DNA of 64,000 nucleotides from Turnera subulata (taxonomy: Eukaryota; Streptophyta; Magnoliopsida; Malpighiales; Passifloraceae): assembly GCA_028386065.3 (NCBI GenBank), contig JAKUCV010000190.1, positions 70,798 to 134,797 of the forward strand, given 5' to 3'. Each line of letters begins with the position of its first letter. The stretch's first letter is position 1. Shown here one piece after another: positions 43,476-53,551 of the stretch. Made by a program: the position numbers and the translations under genes. The notes below the pieces were generated by a model. That model saw nothing but the letters and a program-made list of their open reading frames with translations, was not told the DNA's origin and made no database searches.

Positions 43476-44640
43476 CAACCGCTTTATAAAGTAAAATAGA
43501 ATACTACTTAAAATTAAATATAATAAATAATCAAGTTATTTAATAAAACAGAATATATAATTTTGAAAAAAAATTCATGAATTATAAAAAAGTTAAAGAA
43601 AAATTATTGGTTTAAATTGTTTAGAAAAGGAAGTGAATGTTACAAATTTTCTGTTGTTGAAGTAAAAATAATAGTGATAAACAATTATATAGTGAAGTCT
43701 AAATCTACATAAAGGATTAATAAATCAAGTGAAGAAATAGTGATTAGCATAAATTTTTTATAAAATTGACAATTATAATTAAGTTATTGATAAGAATATA
43801 GGAAAATAAAAAATTATGAAAAATTAACAAATATATAATTAATATTAATCTTAAGATATATAAAATTTCATAAAAGAATTAAAAATTTAGTTAGATCAAC
43901 TACTCTCTGTAAAGGAGAGAAATTGTTTTAATGAATTAAAAAAAGTGTATACCTCTTAAAAAATAATTTGTAATAAAAAGCTAATCATATAATCTACACT
44001 TTAAATAACATACATCATTCTGAATAAAATAATAAAAATATGAGAAGTCTTAAAATTATGATGAATAAATAATTTAAAGGCACAAAATAATTACCAATAG
44101 TTCATCTTATTCGATTTATTTATAAATAAACATGACTATACTTATGCAATAAAACATGAAAAAAATAACAAATTCATAAAAAGCATGGATCCGTTGCTTG
44201 AGATGATGCAGACATCAAATTAAGTAAATTAAAATGTACGACAACCTGCTCGGGAGAAATGTATCATACGGTGTTTGACATGATCGTTTCTACAAACTTT
44301 TACTATGCCATCTCTAGGGACAACATGTTAGTTTTCACCGGTAGGCCGGCTACTAAGCCATTTGCCTTGCAACAGACCTATTACACGGCCAAATTTTCTA
44401 CTGTAGGTCTATTACGATTGGGCAATCCCTTGACCAGCTTTCACATGGTAAGCCTATTACTTGGCCAATTTTCTCACGGTATGCGTATTACTTGGCCAAT
44501 TTTTACAAAGTGGACCTATTATTTTGTCAATTTATCTACGGTAGAAGCAACAAATAATTAATATAAAAATAATCAAGAACTATATGTAATTAGAAAAAAG
44601 GAATAATAACAAATAATGAATTAAAATTTTTAAAATTCTG
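43476..44640. other. AT-rich filler of the CACTA element, with short tandem repeats
   Basis: No coding sequence recognised. At about 44340-44545 a degenerate unit of about 35-40 bp with CCTATTACTTGGCCAATTTT occurs about five times. Confidence 0.5.
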
Positions 44641-44869
44641 AGTTTAGTGAGGGATATAGTGACGGAAAAGAAAGCCCTCGCTAAATTTTAGCAAAAAAAT
44701 TTCCCGCAAAAAAAATTTGGTTTGTCCGCCAAGAAAATTGGTTTGATGTAAACGTTGTCGTTTCTTTTCATCCTAAACCCTTTTACTCTACTATTCGGCT
44801 TACAATAGAAAAAGAAAGACACTTAACTTTTTTCCCAAAAACTCTACTTCCCAACCCTTACCCGACTAA

Positions 44870-46788
44870 GGGTAAATGCATATTTTGGGGTCCGTACTAT
44901 TTCGATTGTCCCTTTTAGGGGTCTGTACTAATTTTTGACCCTTTTATATGCCCATACTCTCTTATGTCGTTCCTTTTTGGGGTCTCGGTCAGCCCAGCAG
45001 CTGACGTGGGCTGCCCGGCTTAGGAGTGTAATACACGTGGCAGCACATGAAAGGCCTTTTACACAAGTGCTTCCAAATGTACATGTGGGCTCCACTTCCC
45101 CTTATTTTTTTTTTAAAAACCAATTTTCCTCATTTTTTTTTCAATTTACATCTAACAAATTAATAAAATAAAAAATTCCCAATTAAAACCCCCTAAAACT
45201 AAACAAAACCCCTGATTGAATGATGAAAAAATTGTGTCATTTTCTCATCGTCGTCTCTTTTTCACCTCCCTTCCCCAAACTTCCCTGTCCTCCTCTCCTC
45301 GCTGCCTCAACGGCTCCGCGACTGAGCTTACCCACACCTTCCTCTCGCCTGCCTCCACGTGTCATTCCCTCTCCCTCTCTCTCTCTCAGCTGCTCTCCGG
45401 CGGCCTCCTCTCCACCGCCGCTGCCTTCGTCTCCTTCCTTCCCTTCATCCCCCACTGGATCGGATGGTCAAGGACTTCTTCGACCGCGCCGTCAAAGCCT
45501 TGGACCTCTGTAACGCCATCCGCGACGGGATTGAGCAGATCAGAGACTAGAAGAAACGCCATCTACCACCGACCACTGGATGCTCGGAGAAGGCCAGTTC
45601 CGTCGCGCCCGCAAGGCCCTCATCGATTTGTCCGTCTCTATGCTCGACGAGAAGGACTCCTCCTCCTCCTCGGTTTCCTCCATTGCCGTCCACCGCAACC
45701 GCTCCTTCGGCTGCCAGAACCCCTCCAAGGACCACCACCACCTCGCCGACCATTTTTGGTCATTGTCTTGGAACGTTTCGTGCTCCTGGTCCGCCGCCAA
45801 GCAGCTGTAGGCCATCGGGAACAACCTCGTCGTCCCCAAAGGGAGCGAGGTGATTGCCACGAGTAGGGTTGCGGTGGCGGTGTCTAGTACTTATTTTTCC
45901 TCCTCTTGTTTTTTCTTTGCCCCCTGCAAATTTTAATTTTTTTTGAATTAACATTTTTTATTTTTATTTTTGTTTTGGATAATTAATGTTTCATATTACA
46001 ATTTGCTGGAGCAAATAAAGACGGTTGCCGATTCTGCTCGGAGGACGAGGAATACAGTAAGGAGAGGTAGGGACCTATGGCCGTGGCGGTGAACGGCAGC
46101 GATGCTGTATTGTTTGGCAACGACGAACGACGGTGCATTAACGGCTCAAGGAGGAGAAGGTGTGTTCCAGTACGAGGGTGATGGTAGACCAGAAGGCAAC
46201 GATGATTCATCCCAGAAGCGCCTCATGCTCTTGGGACCCCTTGTCAATGGTGGTTTCTGTTGCAACGACGGCGACGTACTGTTGGACGACAATGAGGAGA
46301 TATGGGGCAGTGAAGAGATGGGGGAGAGAGATGAGTTGCTTTTAGAGAGAGTGGCCTGACACATGTTTTTTTTGCCAAAAATGATTCCATTTTTATAATT
46401 CAAATCAGTTAATTATAATATTTGCTAAAAAAATTTAAAGTCATTAAAAGTTAAAGAATTATGAAATTTATTTTTTCTTTATTAATAAATTTAGAAAATA
46501 AAATTCACTCAGAAAATATTTTATAATTTATTTTTTAAGAAAATTAGAAGTGGACCCACCATGTACAGTGTGCATGTGAAGTACGAGACTCATGAGTTGC
46601 CACGTGTCGAAAAATGCACGCGTGTGATGCACTCCCGAGCTGGTCAGCCACGTCAGGAGCTGGGCTGACCGAGACCCCAAAAAGGAACGACATAAGAGAG
46701 TATGGGCATATAAAAGGGTCAAAAATTAGTACAGACCCCCCAAAAGGGACAATTGAAATAGTACGAACCCCAAAATATGCATTTACCC
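44870..46788. mobile_element. Pack-MULE nested in the CACTA element
   Basis: Inverted terminal repeats of roughly 150-190 bp start GGGTAAATGCATATTTTGGG. The flanking 10-bp duplication is ACCCGACTAA (44860-44869 and 46789-46798). There is no transposase. The interior carries a host gene fragment (45280-45880), which makes it a Pack-MULE. Confidence 0.88.
45280..45880 (+). pseudogene. Captured BYPASS1/ROH1-like (DUF793) gene fragment
   Basis: Readable pieces: [20 protein letters not shown] and [10 protein letters not shown] (about 45460-45548), [20 protein letters not shown] (from about 45583), HRNRSFG, then [16 protein letters not shown] and AIGNNLVVPKGSEVIAT (about 45760-45865). This order is that of the plant DUF793 family (BPS1-like, ROH1). 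TAG stops follow IRD and AAKQL, and a frame change lies between the first two pieces, so it is not a functional gene. Strong GC richness contrasts with the AT-rich CACTA body. Confidence 0.75.
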
Positions 46789-46798
46789 ACCCGACTAA

Positions 46799-48023
46799 GG
46801 AACCCTCTCAACCCTCTCATCCTCAAGTCCATTGCTGCTGCCTTCTCTCCACCCCACTGTCGGCATCAGGCTTCGAAGTTTTACAGGTCTCTCCCCTTTC
46901 CCTTTCCCTTTCCCTCCCTTATTCTCCTTTTTGTTTTCTCTCCTTCCTTTCCATTCCGGCAATTATGCTGCGTTTTGCTTTGGTGTTCTGAGAAACTTAT
47001 TTGCTTGTGTGCCCAGATGGATTAATTGAAATATTTACGGATTCCGAAGCTTCTTCCGTTAACTAAGCAGTAGAGAAAGAGAGATCCATTGCTTTTTAGT
47101 TTTCGTAACAATTGAGTAATCTGAGGTTTGAACTTTTTTTGGGGGTTGATTTCCTCTATTTGTATTGGTTTTTTTTGTTTGTGTGGACCTCCGATCTTGT
47201 GGTTAAATACTGTTTCATGGACATTGACTTGCTTTGGTATGCAAAGTAGAGCTGCCACACACATGGAGGTACACGTGTCTTCATAATTCATTTACCTCCA
47301 AAATATGCAGGATTTCTGAACTTTGTCTTGTGAACTAGTTTCCTTTGAAATTTACATTGATGAATAATCTTATGAGAATCTTACAGCAAAGTTATGCAAA
47401 GAGGCTTAGCATCAAGAGAGATTGTTCATTTTTATTTTGTGTAGTTGTGGTCTTGGCTGCACCTTACTATAGTAGACAAAGATGCAAAGTTTATTTAAAT
47501 TTATAGTTGAAGTGTAGAAAGACTTGTGTAATTGTAGTCTTGGTTACGATTGACACAGTCATGCATGCATCACATTTGAACTTGTGCAATCTTCACTTTC
47601 ATGAGTCTTGAGAGCTATGTGCATGCTAGTCAAGAAAATTAGAGAGATATATGCACAAGGAAGATGGAAATATGGGTTGCTGCAGTAAAATAATAGTCAC
47701 GTGAAGAGTACTGAAACAATAAATTAGCGATTCAATCATTTTGTGCTGGGTAAATAAATTTAGTCGTCGCTCCTCCAATAAGATATGTTCTAGTATTATT
47801 TTAATTTTGGAATCTAATAGATACAGGAGTGACAATGCTACTCTTTGCCAGATTTTTGGGTTACAAATACCTTGGCCTACGAAATCTATAGCTTTTACTT
47901 TTCATTTTGTAATAGTTGCAATTGAGTAAAAGTGCTCTCTCTCTCTCTATGTCTTCTTCTCTTTCAAGTGGACTATTTGGATCTTTTTTTAAATTTTTTT
48001 CCGGTGGCACTGTGTGTGAAATG
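46799..48023. other. CACTA interior between the Pack-MULE and the hAT element
   Basis: Probably leader and intron sequence of the transposase gene. CT-rich at 46800-46960, then AT-rich. No coding sequence recognised. Confidence 0.35.
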
Positions 48024-48604
48024 TAGACCTGGCAAAATGGGTATTGACACGACAACCCGACACGAACCCGACACGAAATTAGCAGGTATAGGTCAGAGAT
48101 TTCCAACCCGTTTAGTTAAATGGGTCGACCCGACACGACACGAAAATTAGCAGGTCAGGTAGCGGGTTAACCCACCAACCCGATAGGTACCTGTTTATGA
48201 CCCGATTATATTTAGGGTATAGATATTTTACTAATTTAATATAAGACTTATCCAATATTTAAGGCTAAAGTTACTAAAATTATCCAAAAATATTTCTATA
48301 AATACTTTAAAATATTATTATATTATGATTCTACAATTTATAATTTTATTTAATATATGAAAAAAATTAATTATATGCCTATTTGCTTAAAAATACTCAA
48401 AATAGAAAAAATTCAAACTCATTTTTAGGCTTATTAGACTTAATAGGTAACCCGCAGGTCAACCCGAACCCGACACGATAATAAACGGGTTGGACACGAC
48501 ACGACACGATTATTAAATGGGTCGGGTCGGGTTGAAGATTTAGAACCCGATTACCTGTTTAACCCGACACGAACCCGACACGACAACACGAATTGCCAGG
48601 TCTA
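48024..48604. mobile_element. Non-autonomous hAT-type element, copy 2 (581 bp)
   Basis: Same length and terminal repeats (TAGACCTGGCAA) as 3248-3828, in reverse orientation, with its own perfect 8-bp target duplication GTGAAATG (48016-48023 and 48605-48612). Confidence 0.9.
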
Positions 48605-48983
48605 GTGAAATGGGCCTAATTCCCCCTTATTTTCTACTCATTTGGATCATAAATATACTACATAACTACTTTATATACTACCTGCTTGTGAAATGGGTTT
48701 AATGCCCCCTTATTTTCTTCCCTTTTGACTTGTGTTCTTTGTCCAATTGTTCATTTTCGGTGCAGGTGGCAGCCTTGATTAAAAGCACAGCTACTTCTCA
48801 GATTCGCAAATACTGAAATCTTCTTAGTTCCGGTGTCAAGTTATTTTCAATTACTCTTTTGCTGCTGCTCGGATTGGAATTGTTTGACAAGGTAATTTAC
48901 CAACTTAAATGTACGTTGTTCGTATAATTCTATGCCACATAGATGTTGTCTTGATCACTTGCACTATATTATTTATACAGATC

Positions 48984-50543
48984 ATGGATGTTCGTACCAA
49001 CCGTAGTTGGATGTATAATAGGCTCTTACCTGACCGTAGTGGCTATTGTCCGGAATTTCTTAACGGTTTGAGTGAGTTTCAACGTTTTGCATGTAGGCAA
49101 CCTCAATTTCTTAATGATAGGGAGCTTAGATGCCCTTATACAAAGGATAAAAATACTAAGTTACTATCCCCTGATATTGTAATGCTCCATTTAATGAAAT
49201 ATGGTTTTATGGAGGGTTACTGGTATTGGACAAAACATGGTGAGAGTGATCCAACTAGATGTCAAATGGGGTGAGTCCTCTAGTAGTGCTAGACAACATG
49301 CTTTTGATGGTAATTACACTAGATATGAGCAAATGGTGTTTGATGCTATTGGTGAGGGTGTGTTTGGAGAGAATATTGATAGGATGGAGGAGGATGAGGA
49401 AGAACCAAATAATGATGCTGCCCATTTTTTTAGCAACTTACAATCAGCCCAACGTCCTTTGTATCCCAATTGTAGTACATTTTCAGAATTGTCCCTTGCT
49501 GTCCAATTGATGAGTTTAAAGGCTGACTACAATTTGTCCCATGGTTGCATGGATCGAATTTGTGACATAATTAAACGTGTAACCCCACCAGATAATTGTG
49601 CTCCTAGTAATTTTTATGAGACTAGAAAATTGGTTAGAAAACTAGGCTTTCTTCAACCATGATTGATTGTTGTCTTGACGGCTGTATGCTGTATTACAAA
49701 AATGATGCAGAGTTGGATGCATGCAAATTTTGTAAGAAATCTCGATATAAAAAGCCTACCATTGAAGGGGGAAAATGTAAACCAATACCCAAAAAGAGAA
49801 TGCATTATTTGCCCTTAATACCTAGACTCAAAATGCTGTTTGCATCCTGTAGGATAGCAGAACACATGACATGGCATTTTGATAATAGGAGAGAGCCTGG
49901 TGTATTGAGTCATCGTTCTAACGGTGAGGCTTGGAAACACTTTGATAGGACCCACCCTGATTTTGCATCTGAACCTAGAAATGTTAGACTTGGGTTATGT
50001 AGTGATGGCTTTAATCCTTTTAACAATATGGGGAATCCTTATTCTTGTTGGCCTATCATTGTAACTCCCTATAACTTACCTCCAGAAATGTGTATGACCA
50101 CTCCCTTCATGTTTCTAACTTGTTTGATTCCTGGCCGTCATAGTCCAAAGAGTCGAATTGATGTTTACTTACAACCTTTGATAGATGAGCTTAGGTTATT
50201 GTGGGATGAAGGTGTGAAAACCTATGATGTGTCTAGAAAGCAAAACTTTCAATTGAGAGCAGCACTTATGTGGACAATTAGCGATTATCCTGCTTATGGC
50301 CTGCTATCTAGGTAGAGCACATCAGGAAGATTAGGTTGTGCTATTTGTATGAGTGATACCAAATCTTTTTGGTTGAAGTTTGGGCATAAACACTCTTGGT
50401 TTGATTGTCATCGTCAGTTTTTACCACCTCAACATGCATTTAGAAGGAATAAGGATGCATTCCTTAAGAATCGGATAGAAAAGTCACAACCTCCAGCTAG
50501 GTTGAGCGGTTCAGAATTGTGGGAACAAATATACACATATTAG
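48984..50543 (+). pseudogene. CACTA transposase (TNP2-type), decayed and truncated
   Basis: It begins MDVRTNRSWMYNRL after a possible splice acceptor (TTTATACAG). The first part is the transposon-associated N-terminal domain (HLMKYGFMEGYWYWTKHGE). After a frameshift near 49265, a linker rich in acidic residues follows. A second frameshift near 49660 leads to the TNP2 core (LDGCMLYYKND ... VRLGLCSDGFNPF ... CLIPGRHSPKSRIDVYLQPL). A TAG replaces Trp at 50313-50315 (LLSR*STSGRLGC), the frame resumes to CHRQFLPPQHAFRRNKDAF and ends at 50543. The rest of the transposase is missing, so the element needs help to move. Confidence 0.87.
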
Positions 50544-50964
50544 AAACCCAATTGTGGGTGTTCTTGCTTTATCTTGTCTGATGGGTTGGTTTTGTGATTG
50601 CTGCAGCTATAGGGTGGGATTCTTGCACGTGGTGGTTGCAGTAGGAAATTTACAAGTTTTTCTATTAGGCAGAACCAGTGCAAGTTAGCATAATTTTAAC
50701 TCTTGTAAGGCAGTTTATCAGACAATATCTGTTTTAGCTTATGGAATTTTTTACTTCTTGTTTGAACTTCTTAGACTCTATTAGTTTGAACTATGAAATG
50801 TGTTCTTTGTACTGCATTGTATTCAGCACAAATGGAATGCATGTTTTATTGGTACATTAGGATGAATGTTCAATTGGTATGTTATGGAATGAATGTTTTA
50901 TTGGAATGGAATGTATGGTGTGCTAGACCTAATTTTGGGCGATTCATTTCTGAATTTTTTTTTT

Positions 50965-51627
50965 CAGCAACCCAGATTAGTGAGGGATTTTGAGAGGGAT
51001 TATCCCTCAATATCTGTGAGGGAAAATTATCCCTCGCTATTTGTAGCGGATTTTTTTGGCGGGAATGAGTTTGGATTTCCAATGTTTGTGAGGGATTTTG
51101 TGGGGATAAGTTTGTGAGGGTTTTCTTTCCTCACTACTAGGGAGGGAAGTTGCATTGGATCTTTTTGCGAGGGAATAATCCCTCGCTAATAGTGTGGGAA
51201 CTGGCGAGGGTCCCGTATTTAGGGACTATTTGGCGAGGGAGTTACGAGGGTTTAATTTGTGAGGGATTATTCCCTCGCTAATAGCGAGGGAGTTAGCGAG
51301 GATTCATTTGTGAGGGATTATTCCCTCGCTAATAGACGGGGAATTAGTGAGGGTCGTTGTTGCGAGGGATTTTACCCTCGCAATTACGAGGGCCCTAGTG
51401 ACTGTCCAGATTGCATTGGACATGTGCTTCTCACCAATTGTGAGGGCGAATCCCTCGCAAAAGCCGTTGCAAAAAAAGCCCTCACAAAATCCCTCGCAAA
51501 CCCGTTTGTTAGGAGCATTTTAGCGAGGTCCGAAATCCGTCGCAAAAGCCCTCAAACGGATTTAGCGAGGGATTTCTTGTGAAATCCCTCACAAAATCCT
51601 TCGCTAAAACTCTGATTTCTAGTAGTG
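50965..51627. repeat. Right subterminal region of the CACTA element
   Basis: About twenty copies of GCGAGGGA / TCCCTCGC-type motifs in both orientations, ending in the inverted terminal repeat. The left counterpart is at 42567-43475. Confidence 0.88.
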
Positions 51628-52580
51628 AGTATGACTGTTTCATATACATTTTTTTTGATATTAGTCGAGGAAAGTGAGACTCGAACCCGGGTCCTTGGTT
51701 CACTAACATGGACATGTTAGGCACAGTAGATCCAGCCATGTTCAGTACATAATGAGCACCAACTTCGCCAACTATCCAAATGGAACCGAGTTCCAGAAAA
51801 TGTTTGACATTTTCGTTAACGGTCTCTTCAGTTCGGATTATGATTCCTGGAAGTACCAGAGAAAGATAGCCAAGTCTCTCACTACCACTCGCCAGTTTCT
51901 GTAAGTTTTAGTGAAGACTTCAAGAGACAAGGTGGAAAAAGGGATAATACCAGTTCTTGAGCATGTGTGCACACATGGCCTTGTGGTGGAGAGCTTGGTC
52001 CACAGGTGCTCACTGGATATTGGGATCACATTGGTTACAGGATATGACCCTCAAAACCTATCCATCAACCTCCCCAGAGATCCATTGACTGAAGCCATGG
52101 ATGTGGCTGAGGATATCATCTTCTATAGGCATATCACTCCAGAGATTTTCTGGAAGTTGCAAAGGTGGCTGGGGTTTGGTCTGGAACCCAAAATGAAGAA
52201 AGCATGGGACGCCATGGATAATATTATTGCAGATTACATATCAAGGAAAAGGGAAGAACTAGGGAAGCAAAAGAATTTGCTAAAGGATGGAGAGTTTGCT
52301 GATTTATTGACATCTTACATAAATATGGAAGGAGAAATATCAAGACCAGACAAGGATCAGTTCATGAGAGACACCATGTTTAATTTTTTGGTTTCAGGGC
52401 GAGAAAACTCTCTTTCTTGGTTCTTTTGGCTGGTTTATACAAATCCAAGAGCTCTGGCAAAGATTAGAGAAGAGCTCAAATCTTTAGTGCCAGCAAAAGA
52501 AGGTGATCGGCAGCAGCTGTGGCACCAATTTGACAATGAAGACTTAAAGAAACTGGTGTATCTGCATGCAGCTATGTGTG
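51628..52580 (+). pseudogene. CYP96-like P450, copy 3, middle part
   Basis: It continues copy 3 after the CACTA insertion. About 40 bp of foreign sequence (51649-51690, CGAGGAAAGTGAGACTCGAA) replaces the codons before PWF. A base is lost near 51737, a TAA replaces Gln at 51902-51904, and three codons (DLQ) are missing at about 51990. From 51910 to 52579 it is open and nearly identical to copy 2. It stops after LVYLHAAMC, so ExxR onward, including the heme motif, is missing. Confidence 0.9.
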
Positions 52581-53488
52581 CCATATTCTCCTGAAGCCCA
52601 ATCACACTAACTTTTTCATCACGCTATAACTCATAATAATAACTTGGAAAAAGTGCATCCAAAGTACTAAGAAAACTCATTTGAGTCCTATAATAAAAAG
52701 CATTTTATTAGAAGAACATCAAAGAAGTCCTCGTCGAGGTTTTTGTCCGTTTTTCTACTATCTTGTATATTTTTTTAGTCCTTATAACTCTACTTATTAT
52801 TATTATTTTGGTCCTTATAATTATCTTAAATATTCATTGTATATGATCTGCAAAATAATTTAAAAAATGAGAAAGGAAATACTCGAACCCAGCTTGCAAA
52901 AATAAAAATAATGCAACATCCCATCACACCACTTCCTCATTTGGAATACAATATCACTACATATATTAATTAATTAACTTTAAAATCTATATCATAAACC
53001 TAAAATTTTAAATTTTAAATCATAAACCTTAACCCGTAAATACTAAAATTTTATAACCCTAAGTGCTAAAACTCTTAAATTATGAACTCTAAATTTCAAG
53101 GTACTAACCTCGAATTTTATAACCCTAAATACTAAAACATAAAAGGAATTAAGGTTTTAGGGTTTAAGATTTTAGGACTTTTGGGTTAAGGGTTTAGAGT
53201 TTAATGTTTTAAGTTTAGAGTTTAGGATTTAGGAATTAGGATTTTTTGTTTTTTGGGTTAAGGGTTTAGAGTTTTAAGATATTAAAGGTTTGGAATTTAG
53301 AATTTTAAGGTTTTAGGAATTTAGGATTTAAGATTCTACACCTTAAACTTTAAAATTCTAATCCCTAAAAATTTTAAACCTTAAATCCTAATTCTTAAAA
53401 CTCTAAATTCTAAATACTAAACCCTAACTACCTGCAATCTCTCACAGCTTGAACTATTGAGGTATACAATGGAATTAAATATAAGAAT

Positions 53489-53526
<38 letters not shown>

Positions 53527-53551
53527 CAGTTAAAAAAATAATCAAATATAC
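52581..53551. repeat. AT-rich region with inverted degenerate AAACCCTAAA-type arrays
   Basis: From about 52980 to 53130 the plus strand reads CCTAAA/AACCCTA-like words; from about 53140 to 53320 it reads TTTAGGGTTTA-like words; then it returns to CCTAAA words. The halves form an imperfect inverted repeat. A (TA)n run lies at about 53496-53524. No gene seen. Confidence 0.6.

Larger units (their letters stand above)
42567..51627 (+). mobile_element. CACTA (En/Spm-type) transposon, 9.06 kb, inserted in CYP96 copy 3
   Basis: The ends are CACTACTAGAAATCAG and, inverted, CTGATTTCTAGTAGTG. Many short subterminal repeats (GCGAGGGAT, TGTGAGGGA and reverse complements) fill about 42590-43475 and 50965-51620. 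It holds a decayed TNP2 transposase and two nested elements. CYP96 sequence continues on the far side (TATGACTG...TCATATACAT). The expected 3-bp target duplication is not clear (GCA left, AGT right). Confidence 0.93.

Noticed and set aside
45983..46403. Extra ORFs to the right of the DUF793 fragment in the Pack-MULE
   Set aside because: Could be a second captured piece, but no family is recognisable and frames overlap on both strands.
51649..51690. A tRNA gene
   Set aside because: Only a T-arm-like stretch is present; no D-arm, anticodon arm or acceptor stem.
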